Positions 45,531 through 56,272 of a DNA stretch of 64,000 nucleotides are shown piece after piece. A program made the position numbers and the translations under genes. Under the pieces are notes generated by a model, which ran no database searches, was not told the DNA's origin, and saw nothing but the letters and a program-made list of their open reading frames with translations. The stretch is taken from positions 3,224,001-3,288,000 of the forward strand of contig NZ_CP022297.1 of assembly GCF_017310015.1 (NCBI RefSeq), read 5' to 3'. The stretch is from Marinobacterium iners. Its GTDB lineage: Bacteria > Pseudomonadota > Gammaproteobacteria > Pseudomonadales > Balneatricaceae. Numbering within the stretch: position 1 is the first letter of the stretch; every line of letters starts with the position of its first letter.

Positions 45531-48134
45531 TTACAGGCTTGCCGCAACCAGTTCGGGCACCGCCTGCAGCGCAGCGGGAACAGCACTTACATCGGTGCCT
45601 CCACCCTGCGCCATGTCTGGGCGCCCGCCCCCCTTACCACCCAGCCGTGAGGCCAGCTCACGGACCAGGTCACCTGCCTTGATCTGACCGGTCAGATCCT
45701 TGGTCACCCCGGCTATCAGGCTGACCTTGTCATCCTGTGCAGTCAGCAGAACCACGACACCGCTGCCCAGTTTGTTCTTAAGCTGATCAAGTGTGTCGCG
45801 CAACGCCTTGGGCTCAACACCTTCCAGCTTCGCAGCCAGCACCTTGATACCGTTTACGTCCTGTACCTGGCTAAGCAGATCACCACTTTGAGCACTGGCA
45901 AGCTTGGCTGCCAGACGCTCAAGCTCTTTCTCCAGTTGACGTGCGCGTTCGTTCAGACCGCGCACTTTTTCCAGCGCGTTCTCACGCGAACCCTTCAGCA
46001 GGGCCGCGATTTCGCCAAGTGCCTGTTCGTTGCTGTTAACCCAATTCAGCGCCTGAACCCCGGTGACGGCCTCAATACGGCGCACACCCGAGGCAATACC
46101 GCTCTCAGCGACGATTTTAAGCAAACCGATATCACCGGTGCGACGGGCATGAGTGCCGCCACACAGTTCTACCGAGAAGCCTTCGCCCATGGTCAGAACA
46201 CGGACATCGTCGTCATACTTTTCACCAAACAGAGCCATGGCCCCCCGGGCCTTGGCGGCTTCCAGCTGCATCAGCTCGGTTTCAACCGCCGAATTGGCAC
46301 GAATCTGGTCGTTGACCAGGGTTTCAACCGTCTGGATCTGCTCGGCTGTCATCGCCTCAAAATGGGCAAAGTCGAAGCGCAGGCGCTCTGCATTCACCAA
46401 AGAGCCCTTCTGCTGCACATGATCACCCAACACCTTGCGCAGGGCTGCGTGCAACAGGTGTGTCGCTGAATGGTTCAGCGCCGTTGCCTGACGCTTGGCC
46501 ATGTCAACTTCTGTTACAACCTGATCCCCAACCTGCAGCACACCTTCGCCAAGCTGACCATGGTGCAGGTGGTGACCGCTTTCTTTGGTACAGTCGCGGA
46601 CAGTGAACTGGCCACGATCCCAGCGCAACACACCCTGATCACCCGCCTGACCACCGGATTCGGCATAAAAGCTGGTATTTTTCAGAACCACTACGCCGCT
46701 CTCGCCCGCGGAAAGCTGATTCACTTCCTCGCCCTCGCGGAACAGCGCGATTACCTCGGAGCGGTCTTCAAGGCTGTCATAGCCGTTGAAGGCCGTACTG
46801 CCCTCCAGCTTAATCTGTTCGTTGTAGTCGACCGAAAACTGGCCTGAGGCACGAGCACGCTCGCGCTGAGCATCCATTTCACGCTCGAAACTTTCCATAT
46901 CGATACTCAGATCATGCTCACGCGCAACATCAGCTGTCAGGTCAACCGGGAAGCCGTAGGTATCGTACAGACGGAAAACGGTTTCACCCGGGATCACATT
47001 GCCTTCGAGGCCGCTGATCGCCTGCTCAAGCAGTTGCATGCCATGCTCAAGGGTCTTGGCAAACTGCTGCTCTTCCTTCAGAAGGATACGTTCAACCTGG
47101 TCCTGCAGCTTGGCCAGCTCGGGATAGGCCTCGCCCATCTCCTTGACCAGAGGCGCTACAAGCTTATGGAAAAACGGCTCTTTTGCACCCAGTTTATTAC
47201 CGTGGCGGATGGCACGACGCATAATGCGGCGCAGCACATAGCCGCGACCTTCGTTGGACGGCAACACACCATCGGTAATCAAAAAAGCGCATGAACGGAT
47301 ATGGTCTGCGATCACGCGCAGGGATTTGCTGTCGGTATCATCCAGACGAAGCACTTTGGCGGTAGCAGCGAGCAGGTTGCGGAACAGATCAATCTCGTAG
47401 TTGCTGTGCACGTTCTGCATTACCGCAGCAACACGCTCAAGCCCCATGCCAGTATCGATGCTCGGACGCGCCAGCGGCTCCATGCTGCCATCCGCAGAGC
47501 GGTTGTACTGCATGAACACCAGATTCCAGATCTCTATATAACGGTCACCGTCTTCATCCGGGCTGCCCGGAGGACCACCAGCCACATCAGGGCCATGGTC
47601 GAAGAAGATTTCCGTGCAGGGACCACAGGGGCCGGTATCACCCATGGCCCAGAAGTTGTCTTCATCCAGTTTTGAGAAGCGCTCGGGGTTAACCCCCATC
47701 TCCTCTTTCCAGATTTTCTCGGCTTCATCGTCGGTATAATGAACCGTTACCCACAGGCGCTCTTCCGGCAGCCCCAGGCGCTTGGTCAGAAATTCCCAGG
47801 CAAAACGAATCGCTTCGCGCTTGAAATAGTCACCGAAGCTGAAGTTGCCCAACATTTCAAAAAAGGTGTGGTGACGCGCTGTATAACCAACATTTTCAAG
47901 GTCGTTATGCTTGCCACCTGCACGCACACAGCGCTGTGAAGTCGTGGCACGGGAGTAGGGACGCTTGTCAGAGCCGAGGAACACATCCTTGAACTGAACC
48001 ATACCCGCATTGGTGAACAGCAGTGTAGGGTCATTACCCGGAATCAGCGGACTCGAGGCAATGATTTCATGCCCCTGCTGGTTAAAGTAGTCAAGAAATG
48101 CCTGGCGGATTTCCGCACTTGTCATGTAGTTCAT
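45531..48134 (-). CDS. alaS: Alanyl-tRNA synthetase
   Basis: 867 aa. Catalytic N-terminal domain ([20 protein letters not shown]), editing domain with zinc ligands HSATH (near 560) and CGGTH (near 660), and C-Ala oligomerisation domain. Intact and of normal length. Lies between recX and lysC in the conserved recA-recX-alaS-lysC-csrA order. Confidence 0.98.
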   Translation of the reverse strand: MNYMTSAEIRQAFLDYFNQQGHEIIASSPLIPGNDPTLLFTNAGMVQFKDVFLGSDKRPYSRATTSQRCVRAGGKHNDLENVGYTARHHTFFEMLGNFSFGDYFKREAIRFAWEFLTKRLGLPEERLWVTVHYTDDEAEKIWKEEMGVNPERFSKLDEDNFWAMGDTGPCGPCTEIFFDHGPDVAGGPPGSPDEDGDRYIEIWNLVFMQYNRSADGSMEPLARPSIDTGMGLERVAAVMQNVHSNYEIDLFRNLLAATAKVLRLDDTDSKSLRVIADHIRSCAFLITDGVLPSNEGRGYVLRRIMRRAIRHGNKLGAKEPFFHKLVAPLVKEMGEAYPELAKLQDQVERILLKEEQQFAKTLEHGMQLLEQAISGLEGNVIPGETVFRLYDTYGFPVDLTADVAREHDLSIDMESFEREMDAQRERARASGQFSVDYNEQIKLEGSTAFNGYDSLEDRSEVIALFREGEEVNQLSAGESGVVVLKNTSFYAESGGQAGDQGVLRWDRGQFTVRDCTKESGHHLHHGQLGEGVLQVGDQVVTEVDMAKRQATALNHSATHLLHAALRKVLGDHVQQKGSLVNAERLRFDFAHFEAMTAEQIQTVETLVNDQIRANSAVETELMQLEAAKARGAMALFGEKYDDDVRVLTMGEGFSVELCGGTHARRTGDIGLLKIVAESGIASGVRRIEAVTGVQALNWVNSNEQALGEIAALLKGSRENALEKVRGLNERARQLEKELERLAAKLASAQSGDLLSQVQDVNGIKVLAAKLEGVEPKALRDTLDQLKNKLGSGVVVLLTAQDDKVSLIAGVTKDLTGQIKAGDLVRELASRLGGKGGGRPDMAQGGGTDVSAVPAALQAVPELVAASL

Positions 48135-48283
48135 ATAAGGTCCGTTGCGTCTGTACTGGTTGGCACGACAGGACCGCCCGCCCAGTTGCAGGAACGGCGG
48201 TCATATGTACGCAAAAATAGCGGACAAGTATATAACGCGAACAAAAAATGTACGATAGCTTTTCTGCCCTGCAACGCCTGAAT

Positions 48284-48748
48284 TTACTCACTTCCTTCAC
48301 ACTTTATCGCGCGCTTGGCATCATCGAACGAGAATCCACGATTGACCAGAAAACGCATGCGCCGTGCATACTCTTTTGGATCAGCGGGTGGCTGATCACC
48401 AAAACGTCTCTGACAGCACTCCAGCGCCTGCTGATAACTGTCTGGAGACTCATCTTCCAGTGCCTGCTCGATAAGTTCGGGCCCCAGACCTTTTTGACGC
48501 AGCTCCTGCCTGATCCGCATGGCACCGTAGCCCGAGCCAAAACGGCTGCGGGTAAAAACATGCGCAAAGCGCTCATCACTCTGATATCCATCTGCCACAA
48601 ACTGATCCAGTACCTGCCGTAACAGTTCAGCATCTTCACAGCGACGCCCCAGTTTTTGTTCCATTTCGGCACGGCTGTACTCTCGCCGCCCCAGCAGTGC
48701 AAACGCTGCATTGCGCAGCTCAGCTTCAGTTTCCAGTAACCTGGCCAT
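48284..48748 (-). CDS. recX: Regulatory protein RecX
   Basis: Inhibits RecA filament growth. 154 aa from ATG 48748 (MARLLETEAELRNAAF). Three-helix repeats; GYGAMRIRQELRQKGL is the family core. Separated from recA by a 12-bp hairpin, so most recA transcription probably stops before it. Confidence 0.92.
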   Translation of the reverse strand: MARLLETEAELRNAAFALLGRREYSRAEMEQKLGRRCEDAELLRQVLDQFVADGYQSDERFAHVFTRSRFGSGYGAMRIRQELRQKGLGPELIEQALEDESPDSYQQALECCQRRFGDQPPADPKEYARRMRFLVNRGFSFDDAKRAIKCEGSE

Positions 48749-48765
48749 GATAAGACTCCATAACC

Positions 48766-48794
48766 ACAACAGGGGCCACAAAGGCCCCTGTTGT
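48766..48794 (-). terminator. Strong hairpin between recA and recX
   Basis: 12-bp perfect stem ACAACAGGGGCC/GGCCCCTGTTGT, loop ACAAA. Few T follow on the minus strand, so it is likely a partial terminator allowing low recX read-through, as known in E. coli. Confidence 0.65.
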
Positions 48795-48818
48795 TAAATC
48801 ATCTGCCGTATGCCTGAA

Positions 48819-49862
48819 TCAGAGATCCAGCTGACCGGCTTCTTCCGACTGTTCCTGTGCAGCCTTTGGCTGAGGCACACTCAGCAGCTGAGCACGGATT
48901 TCCGCTTCGATTTCCTGCGCGATGTCCGGATGTTCTTCCAGGTATTTGGCGGCATTGGCTTTACCCTGACCGATTTTATCACCCTTGTAGGCATACCAGG
49001 CACCAGACTTGTCCACCAGTCCCTGCTGTACACCCAAGTCAATCACTTCACCCATATGGTAGATGCCCTGACCGTAGAGGATCTGGAATTCGGCCTGGCG
49101 GAACGGTGGTGACACCTTGTTTTTTACAACCTTGACGCGGGTTTCGTTACCGGTAATTTCATCGCCCTGCTTCACCGCACCGATGCGACGAATATCCAGG
49201 CGTACGGAGGCATAGAACTTGAGTGCGTTCCCCCCGGTTGTGGTCTCGGGGTTGCCAAACATTACACCGATTTTCATACGAATCTGGTTGATAAATACCA
49301 GCAGGCAGTTGGACTGTTTTACACTGCCGGTCAGCTTACGCAGTGCCTGAGACATCAGGCGCGCCTGTAGACCGACATGGGAATCGCCCATTTCACCTTC
49401 AATTTCGGCCTTGGGTACCAGTGCCGCAACCGAGTCCACAATGATCACATCGACCGCCCCAGAACGTGTCAACATGTCGGTAATTTCCAGCGCCTGCTCA
49501 CCGGTATCCGGCTGGGAGACCAGCAGGGCATCCACGTCGACACCCAGTTTTTCGGCGTAGTTCGGATCCAATGCATGTTCGGCATCCACAAATGCACACA
49601 CCTTACCCTGCTTCTGGGCTTCGGCTATGACCTGCAGCGTCAGTGTGGTTTTACCTGAAGATTCCGGACCATAAATCTCAACCACGCGGCCAAAGGGCAG
49701 ACCGCCTATACCGAGAGCGATATCCAACCCCAGTGAACCGGTTGAGACCGCAGGAATCGCTTCACGCGGCTGATCGCCCATGCGCATGACTGCGCCCTTG
49801 CCGAATTGACGTTCAATCTGCGACAGTGCCGCATCCAGCGCTTTTTTTCTGTTAGCGTCCAT
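48819..49862 (-). CDS. recA: Recombinase RecA
   Basis: DNA-strand exchange ATPase and co-protease for LexA and UmuD. 347 aa. Walker [10 protein letters not shown] (65-73), [12 protein letters not shown] loop, and an acidic tail. LexA box 33 bases upstream. Confidence 0.98.
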   Translation of the reverse strand: MDANRKKALDAALSQIERQFGKGAVMRMGDQPREAIPAVSTGSLGLDIALGIGGLPFGRVVEIYGPESSGKTTLTLQVIAEAQKQGKVCAFVDAEHALDPNYAEKLGVDVDALLVSQPDTGEQALEITDMLTRSGAVDVIIVDSVAALVPKAEIEGEMGDSHVGLQARLMSQALRKLTGSVKQSNCLLVFINQIRMKIGVMFGNPETTTGGNALKFYASVRLDIRRIGAVKQGDEITGNETRVKVVKNKVSPPFRQAEFQILYGQGIYHMGEVIDLGVQQGLVDKSGAWYAYKGDKIGQGKANAAKYLEEHPDIAQEIEAEIRAQLLSVPQPKAAQEQSEEAGQLDL

Positions 49863-49894
49863 CGGTAAACCTTTTTAGCCGGGTGGTTAAAATA

Positions 49895-49910
49895 CTGTAT
49901 GCCTGAACAG
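49895..49910 (-). promoter_or_regulatory. LexA (SOS) box of recA
   Basis: CTGTATGCCTGAACAG, a CTG-N10-CAG site 33 bases before the recA ATG. Confidence 0.9.
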
Positions 49911-49951
49911 TATTATTTCACAACCTGAGCAGAATGCAACCACTCAATGCC

Positions 49952-50428
49952 TCACTGTGGCAGGTAGGCCAGAATCCCTTCAAGGGCCTGCTCCACTGCC
50001 TGCTGACGAATTGCATCGCGATCGCCATTGAAAAAACTCAGACAGGTTACTGTGGGGTGACCCGTAATGGCCCACGCCAGCCAGACAGTGCCAACCGGAC
50101 GATCTTCGGTGCCACCTTCAGGGCCGGCGATGCCACTGATGGCGACGGCAATATCGGCTTCGCTGTTGTGCAAAGCACCTTCGGCCATCTGCGCTACCAC
50201 CGGCTCACTCACGGCACCGCTGCGTTCAAGCACGTCAAGATCCACACCCAGCATTTTCTGCTTCGCCGTGTTGGAATAGGACACGAAACCGCAGTCAAAC
50301 CAGCCTGAGCTGCCGGGCACGGCTGTCACTGCCTGCGCCACCCAGCCCCCGGTACAGGACTCGGCTGTCGCCAGCTTGATCCCTTTCTGCAACAGTGTTT
50401 CACCTACCTTTTGTGCCAGGTTTTTCAT
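49952..50428 (-). CDS. pncC: Nicotinamide-nucleotide amidohydrolase PncC (CinA C-terminal family)
   Basis: 158 aa from ATG 50428 (MKNLAQKVGETLLQ). Deamidates NMN to NaMN in pyridine-nucleotide recycling. ATAESCTGGWVAQ and SGIAGPEGGTEDRPVGTVW are the family motifs; the long CinA N-terminal domain is absent. Precedes recA as in pseudomonads, but mutS, often divergent on the other side, is not here. Confidence 0.93.
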   Translation of the reverse strand: MKNLAQKVGETLLQKGIKLATAESCTGGWVAQAVTAVPGSSGWFDCGFVSYSNTAKQKMLGVDLDVLERSGAVSEPVVAQMAEGALHNSEADIAVAISGIAGPEGGTEDRPVGTVWLAWAITGHPTVTCLSFFNGDRDAIRQQAVEQALEGILAYLPQ

Positions 50429-50710
50429 CGATCCAACTCCAAGCGGGCGACTACGCAGGCCGCCATGATTCACGTACAATCCTGACATTAAAACCCCGCA
50501 CGGTGATCGATTCAATCCCCGGATGACAGGACAGTACAACTGCGCCTCTCCAGTGCTACCCATAAAAACCAATTGAAGCCAGACTCTACAACCGAAAATC
50601 CTAATCGGAGGTGCGCATACACCGAGACTGCGTATCAGAGCGTTTTTTTACACAGCCTGCTGGTTATTTTCTCCAACAGGAGTTCATCATTTGTGCGAGA
50701 GACGGGATAC

Positions 50711-51427
50711 TTATTGCGGGGTACACCACTTGCGCTGCTTGAGCAGCTCTGGGTCAAGTGATGTACACAGAGAGTCAGTCAAGCCGGCTTGCTCGGCCAG
50801 ACTGTAAAGCGGTTGTGCCCGGCGGGGATCATAGCGGAGCACCAGCTCCAAAGACTGCCAGGTTTCCAGTTTCTGCTCAGCACTGAGCTGTGGCCAGGCG
50901 ATTATGCCAATTTCAGCCAGCGGCCCATGGATACGCACACGCCCCGGCGCAAGCCGGCGAGCTTCAGCCAACTGATGATGAAACTCATCATCGAACGCCA
51001 ATAACCTAAGCTTGGCATACGCGAGCTGAACCCGGGTGAATGGCCAGAGGGGGCGCGCCTCGATTGAACGACGATACGCCGCTACAGCCAAGTGCCGGGC
51101 AGGTTCAGCCTCTCGATCGCCCAACGGAGTACTGACCCGATACCATTCGTAGATACGTCCGAGCCGATCAGCGTGCAGGGCACCGGCACCCGGAGACCAC
51201 TCAAGCGAGCGCTGGGCAGCATTAACTGCAAACTGCCAAGCCTTATCAGACGGATCTTCACCTTTGCGTTCCCAGTCTTCCAGGAACAACTGTGCCTGAT
51301 GGCCCGCAATACCGGCCATTAGCGTAGTAAACCCTAGATAAACCAGCGGGATGACCAACACGAGTACACTACCGACAAGCAGCTTCAGCGCCCTAGGTGA
51401 CAACGCAGAGGTACGGCTTTGACTCAC
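50711..51427 (-). CDS. VpsP-like exopolysaccharide-locus protein
   Basis: 238 aa with one N-terminal transmembrane helix (about 15-38) and TPR-like helices after it, so anchored in the inner membrane and facing the periplasm. The short pattern DRLGRIYEWYRVSTPLG and its place at the end of the export-kinase-phosphatase run resemble Vibrio VpsP-type proteins; role unproven. Overlaps the phosphatase gene by 4 bases. Confidence 0.65.
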   Translation of the reverse strand: MSQSRTSALSPRALKLLVGSVLVLVIPLVYLGFTTLMAGIAGHQAQLFLEDWERKGEDPSDKAWQFAVNAAQRSLEWSPGAGALHADRLGRIYEWYRVSTPLGDREAEPARHLAVAAYRRSIEARPLWPFTRVQLAYAKLRLLAFDDEFHHQLAEARRLAPGRVRIHGPLAEIGIIAWPQLSAEQKLETWQSLELVLRYDPRRAQPLYSLAEQAGLTDSLCTSLDPELLKQRKWCTPQ

Positions 51428-52155
51428 GCGAAATGCACCTCAGCCAGGCGCCAGGGATTTTGGGTAACCAACTCGGCGGCACGTTGATCGCCAATCAACT
51501 CTGCTGCAGCGCGCACCCCCGGCTTCAATTCGGGCGGCCGATGCGTCAGGTTATGCGCATCGGTAGCCAAAATCGTCACATGTCCTTCAGTCAACAAGTC
51601 CGCAGCAATACCACGGGCTGTTTCACCGAACTGTCCTGCAACCGAAGCGGCCGTCACTTGTAACAGGCAGCCCTGCTGCAAGAAAGGCTTCAGTTTCACG
51701 CGGTTTTTCATGATGCCCTTATTGCGTTCAGGGTGGGCAATCATCGGCAATATACCGCGCTGAAGCATCCACTGCGTCAGCTTTTCGGCACCAAAAGGGA
51801 CTTCGCTGTGAGGAAACTCCAACAACAATACTTTTTGGCCCTGCCACTCCCCCAAAAAAGGAATAGTTTGCTGAGCGATCCCTTGCATCAACTCAAGCCC
51901 GAAACGTACTTCGGCTGCTGCAGCGACCTTCAATGCAACCGACTCAGCCAGTAACGCCGACTTGAACTCAGCCAGCGCAGCAGCAATGGTCTCGGGTGTA
52001 TTGTCATAGCGGCCGGGATGGATATGCGGCGTACAGACGAGATGCGAGATCCCGTTTGCCACCGCGACACGAGCCAACTCAACGGATTTACCGACATCCT
52101 CGGCACCATCATCGATGCCCGGCAGTAAATGGTTGTGCAGGTCGATCATTCCCAT
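51424..52155 (-). CDS. CpsB/CapC-type tyrosine phosphatase (PHP family)
   Basis: 243 aa manganese-dependent PHP phosphatase that removes phosphate from the Wzc-type tyrosine kinase. MIDLHNHLLPGIDDGAED carries the first metal ligands; CTPHIHPG, LLEFPHS and IAHPERNKG supply the rest. Starts 5 bases after the kinase gene, so kinase and phosphatase form a pair. Confidence 0.9.
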   Translation of the reverse strand: MGMIDLHNHLLPGIDDGAEDVGKSVELARVAVANGISHLVCTPHIHPGRYDNTPETIAAALAEFKSALLAESVALKVAAAAEVRFGLELMQGIAQQTIPFLGEWQGQKVLLLEFPHSEVPFGAEKLTQWMLQRGILPMIAHPERNKGIMKNRVKLKPFLQQGCLLQVTAASVAGQFGETARGIAADLLTEGHVTILATDAHNLTHRPPELKPGVRAAAELIGDQRAAELVTQNPWRLAEVHFA

Positions 52156-52160
52156 CCCTA

Positions 52161-54398
52161 TCAGGCCTCTTTTTCCTTGGCGCTATAGCCGTAGTAGTCA
52201 TAATAACCACCGTAGCTGTAACCCTGCTTCTTGGCCTTGGCGATATCCACTTGGTTGAGAACAACACCGGTTACCGGCGCATTATTCTGCAACAACTGAC
52301 CAATGCTGCGCTTCGCCAGCGGGATAGCCGTTGACTCGGACTTGATAACATAGATCACCGCGTTGGCATGGGTCGAGAGCACCAATGCATCACTCACGGC
52401 CTGAGTAGGTGGCGAGTCAATCACGATACGGTCAAAGCGCGCTTCCAGTATCTCCAGCGCCTTGGCAAAGCGCTTGGACGACAACAGCTCCAACGGGTTG
52501 GGCGGCACCGTACCTGCCGGAATAATGCACAGGTTATCATCCATCTCCTGAATACAGTCTTCCATGCGTGCAGTACCCGCTACCAGGTTTGCCAAACCGG
52601 GCGTACCAACCGGGAACTCGAAGTTCTTGGCAACAGTCGGACGACGCATATCGGCATCGATCAACAGCACGCGCTCCATCTGCGCCATCGCCGCCGCCAG
52701 GTTGGCCGCCACCGAGCTTTTACCCTCACCCGGAATGGAGGACGTTACCACCAAAACCTTGTGTGGATTATCCAGGCCCGACAGCACAACACCGGTGCGG
52801 ATGGTTCGGATCGACTCGTTAAACGACTTGTCATCGTCCCGCTTGAACATATTGGCAATATCGCCCCGCTGCTTACCCTTGAGCAAAGGCAGTATCCCCA
52901 GCACCGGCAGGTTAAGCCGATTTTCCACATCCTCGGTGCTTTTGAACGTATTGTTCAGGAACTCCAGAAGCAACACGATGCCCACGCCCGCCATGGCCGC
53001 CAGCAGAGCCGCAATCGCCACAATCAGCTTTTTCTTGGGCTTGACCGGATCTTCAGGCTCGACTGCGGGGTCAACAATACGCGCGTTCACCGCTTCAAAA
53101 TCCGAAGTCGCCGAAGTCTCTCTCAGTCGGGTCATGAAGGTATCGTAGAGTGAACGGTTACCATCCACCTCACGCTGCAGCTCGCGCAGCCTGAACTCTT
53201 TGCGCTGAATCTCCTGAATCTGCTCTTTGTTCTGATCAAACGAGCCCTGCAAAGAACGCTCATTGGCAGTGGCCAACTGATATTCGCGTTCAATGGACGC
53301 CACCACCTGCTCCACCTGCGAACGCAGATTGGCAGTCGCAGAGCGCAGCTCGGACTGTGCCGCAATCATTTCCGGGTGTTTGGCGCCATAACGGCGTGAC
53401 AGCTCTTCCACACGGGAGCGGGCACGCCCCTCATCCGCCTTGAACTGCTGCACCAATGTATTGCTTTGCACAGCCGGTACGGTCGACAGTCGCTGCCAAC
53501 CCGCATTACGCATACCCTGCACCTGGAAGTACTGGCTTTCAGCTTGCGCACGGTTACGGCGCGCATCAATCAAACGGTCACCGGTTTGGGATAGTTCACC
53601 CCCAGCCACCGTGGTGATACCGGCCAGATCTACCAGGTTTTCCGCTTCGCGGAACTCCTGCAGCCGACGCTCGGACTCATCCAGATTAGCCTTGAGCGTG
53701 CTCAAGCGCTCATTCATCCAGTTGGTTGCCGTTTGCGTCATATCAAGCTTGGCTTCCAACTGACTTTCGATATAACCATTGGCCAGCGCATTGGCAGCCT
53801 GAGCCGCCAGGCGGGCGTCCGCCATCTCGATCTCGACCTTAACCAGCTGTGTTTTCATTACCGGTGAAATGGTGGTGCGCTCCATGAAGTTTCTGACCAC
53901 CTGATCAAAGATCTGGGCTTCCGCCAGCGCTTCGGACTCCACCAGATCATCCGGTGTTGTCATCGGCAACCAACTGGTGACATTCAATGAAGCAAACAAA
54001 CCCGACAGGTCAATCAACGGCTCGGGCTGCTGGCGCGGGTCAAACTCGGGGTGCATCGTCAGGTTCAGCTCACGTACCACACGCTCGGCGAGCCCTCTCG
54101 ACTTCAGCAACTCAAACTGAGTCTGAAGATACTCGCTGCTGCCACCCTCCAGGCCATAGATATCTTCAATGGAGACTGCCCGGGCCGTCTTCTGCTCGAT
54201 CAAAAGAGTCGAGGACGCCTTGAAAATCGGCGTCATGCTAAACACAACCAATGCGGTCAGCATGGCCACTACCACCGTAAGGGTGGAAATGCTCCATTTG
54301 CGGCGCCAGATGGTCTGCCACAGTTGCAGCAGATCGATCTCATCATTCAGTGTTTGGGCCATAGACTGGCGTTCCGGCCTGGTTTGACTACTGTCCAT
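52161..54398 (-). CDS. Wzc-like polysaccharide co-polymerase / tyrosine autokinase
   Basis: 745 aa: Wzz domain with two transmembrane helices (about 36-54 and 457-477), coiled-coil periplasmic region, then BY-kinase domain with Walker A PGEGKSS (556-562) and LLIDADMRRP. The C-terminal tail has seven tyrosines between 727 and 738, the autophosphorylation cluster. It controls chain length and export of the polysaccharide with the neighbouring export and barrel proteins. Confidence 0.93.
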   Translation of the reverse strand: MDSSQTRPERQSMAQTLNDEIDLLQLWQTIWRRKWSISTLTVVVAMLTALVVFSMTPIFKASSTLLIEQKTARAVSIEDIYGLEGGSSEYLQTQFELLKSRGLAERVVRELNLTMHPEFDPRQQPEPLIDLSGLFASLNVTSWLPMTTPDDLVESEALAEAQIFDQVVRNFMERTTISPVMKTQLVKVEIEMADARLAAQAANALANGYIESQLEAKLDMTQTATNWMNERLSTLKANLDESERRLQEFREAENLVDLAGITTVAGGELSQTGDRLIDARRNRAQAESQYFQVQGMRNAGWQRLSTVPAVQSNTLVQQFKADEGRARSRVEELSRRYGAKHPEMIAAQSELRSATANLRSQVEQVVASIEREYQLATANERSLQGSFDQNKEQIQEIQRKEFRLRELQREVDGNRSLYDTFMTRLRETSATSDFEAVNARIVDPAVEPEDPVKPKKKLIVAIAALLAAMAGVGIVLLLEFLNNTFKSTEDVENRLNLPVLGILPLLKGKQRGDIANMFKRDDDKSFNESIRTIRTGVVLSGLDNPHKVLVVTSSIPGEGKSSVAANLAAAMAQMERVLLIDADMRRPTVAKNFEFPVGTPGLANLVAGTARMEDCIQEMDDNLCIIPAGTVPPNPLELLSSKRFAKALEILEARFDRIVIDSPPTQAVSDALVLSTHANAVIYVIKSESTAIPLAKRSIGQLLQNNAPVTGVVLNQVDIAKAKKQGYSYGGYYDYYGYSAKEKEA

Positions 54399-54400
54399 AA

Positions 54401-54943
54401 TCAGAAAAAGCTCTGGTCAATTGTAATAATGTCACCCGGGCGTACCGGTGTATCCATAGTGGCTTTAAGTGTTTTACGCTCACCATTTTCTTCGCGAACA
54501 ATGGAAATTTTGCTCTCCGATGCGCGCTCACTCAAGCCGCCGGCAAGTGCAACCGCCGTACGCAAGGTCATACCGGGTTTGAACGGATATCCCCCCGGAG
54601 AGCGTACCTCGCCGTTCACAAAAAAGTCGCGGTATTCGAGGATGGTAACGGACACTTTAGGGTCAATCAGGTAATCACCCTTAAGGCCCTGAATCAACAT
54701 ACGCTCCAACTCGGCTGCCGTGCGGCCATTGGCGCGTACCTCGCCGATAAAGGGATAGGAGAAGGTACCGGCATCATTCAGGCGGATTTGCTCAAAGGTC
54801 AGATCGGCCTCACCGAATACATTGATACGAATGACATCACCCGATGCCAGCTTGTATTGGCTATCACCTGATGCAACAGCGAAGGCAGCAGGCAGCAAAA
54901 AGGTCAGCAGCAGAAGCGTGCGTGAGAAAAAGGTTTTACACAT
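54401..54943 (-). CDS. Small polysaccharide export protein (Wza-like, SLBB)
   Basis: 180 aa with signal peptide (cleavage about AVASG). No lipobox is seen, unlike Wza. Poly_export domain (YKLASGDVIRINVFGEADLT) plus one SLBB domain (VNGEVRSPGGYPFKPG). This short form pairs with a separate outer-membrane barrel in Vps/Eps loci. Two bases before the kinase gene. Confidence 0.9.
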   Translation of the reverse strand: MCKTFFSRTLLLLTFLLPAAFAVASGDSQYKLASGDVIRINVFGEADLTFEQIRLNDAGTFSYPFIGEVRANGRTAAELERMLIQGLKGDYLIDPKVSVTILEYRDFFVNGEVRSPGGYPFKPGMTLRTAVALAGGLSERASESKISIVREENGERKTLKATMDTPVRPGDIITIDQSFF

Positions 54944-54976
54944 CGTATCTGTAGCCTCATAACAGCTTTACAGCAA

Positions 54977-54999
54977 AAGGGGGAGTCAAACTCCCCCTT
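54977..54999 (-). terminator. Hairpin between barrel and export genes
   Basis: AAGGGGGAG/CTCCCCCTT, 9-bp stem, loop of 5; followed by TTTTGC on the minus strand. Probably partial termination, giving more barrel than export transcript. Confidence 0.6.
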
Positions 55000-55023
55000 G
55001 GATCAGATCGGAAATCCAAACGA

Positions 55024-56223
55024 TTACAGACCCATGGTCAGCTTCAGCATGAAGATGTTGCGGTCGTAGGTATCGGCAGCCACACCGTTGTTGGACTCAA
55101 CATCCTGATACTTGTAACCCATGCCGACATCGACCCAGCGGCGCAGCTCGTAATTCATGCCCAGAGCAAATTCGTGGGTTTCATCCTTACGACTGTTCGC
55201 GCCGGTGTACTCGTAATCTTCTTCCATGTAGGTATAACCCACATCGCTGGAGATACGGCTGGTCCAGGCGTGGTTCCAGTTCAGACTGGTGCGAGTGGTA
55301 TCAATCGCATCTTCTGCATTCTGGGAGCCTTCTTCCATGCTGCGACGGGTATTCAGGCTGAAGGTTGAATAGGTACGCGGCTGCCAATTGACACCCACTT
55401 CCCAGATGCTGCCACTGACATCTTCACGTCCGGCGGCATCGAATTTCTTCTTCGAATAACCCAGCTTGGCTGTACCGCTGGTCTTGGCGGTGGCATCCCA
55501 GGTCAGACCCAACAGGTACGCCATGGCATCACTGTCAAGCGTAGAACCTGCCTGCTGGTACTCGTAATCGTTGTAGCGCATCTCGAACAATGCACGGGTT
55601 TTCGGCGCCACACGGTAATAAGCGGTACCGGTCAGCGTGGTTGTGTCACGCTCTTTGTCCGCATTCACCAGGCTACCGTTGAGCATCTGGTTATTGTCGT
55701 AGCGCAGCCACTGCTGGTTGGCGCCCAGTTCAAACTGCATCATTGCAGCTTCGGCGCCAAAACCGTACACACCCCCAATGTTGTAGGTGTGGTACTTGTC
55801 GTTGATACCGTTCACTTCAGTACCGGCCACATCTTCAACCTTGTCATAACCCGCGTTCAGGGTCAGGCGGTTGCGCGAGTTGAACTCCATATGCGCATCC
55901 AGGTCGAGATGGTGGTCGATATTGTTGTCGTTATGGCTGGAGTGGAAGGTGTCGCTGTTAAAGCTGTAGGTCAGCTTATACACATTCAGGCGATCACGGG
56001 CTGCCAGCTCAAATGAAGGATTGATGGTTGTAATCCAGCTGGACTGCTCGCCGGCACCACCGGTAGCGCGGAAGTTGTCATCATACGACTCGGACAGCTT
56101 CAATACCGGAGTGAAATGCACACCACCCAGGTCCATGGACGCGGCTTCGATAGCCAACGCACTGCCACTACCGGCCATCAGCATGGCGGCTGCCAGTGTC
56201 TTTACAGGAAAAAATTTACGCAT
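55024..56223 (-). CDS. Outer-membrane beta-barrel protein of the exopolysaccharide system (VpsM/EpsL-like)
   Basis: 399 aa, signal peptide MRKFFPVKTLAAAMLMAGSG then ALA. Repeated amphipathic strands with aromatic girdles (YKLTYSFNSDTFHSSHNDN, LGLTWDATAKTSGTAKLGY) and a hydrophobic last strand (LKLTMGL) mark a large barrel. Proposed pore or surface anchor for the exported polymer, by position beside the export gene. No enzyme motif. Confidence 0.8.
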   Translation of the reverse strand: MRKFFPVKTLAAAMLMAGSGSALAIEAASMDLGGVHFTPVLKLSESYDDNFRATGGAGEQSSWITTINPSFELAARDRLNVYKLTYSFNSDTFHSSHNDNNIDHHLDLDAHMEFNSRNRLTLNAGYDKVEDVAGTEVNGINDKYHTYNIGGVYGFGAEAAMMQFELGANQQWLRYDNNQMLNGSLVNADKERDTTTLTGTAYYRVAPKTRALFEMRYNDYEYQQAGSTLDSDAMAYLLGLTWDATAKTSGTAKLGYSKKKFDAAGREDVSGSIWEVGVNWQPRTYSTFSLNTRRSMEEGSQNAEDAIDTTRTSLNWNHAWTSRISSDVGYTYMEEDYEYTGANSRKDETHEFALGMNYELRRWVDVGMGYKYQDVESNNGVAADTYDRNIFMLKLTMGL

Positions 56224-56272
56224 ACTGATCTACCCTTGTTATCAGATTCAAATTTGCTTGATATCAAATCGA

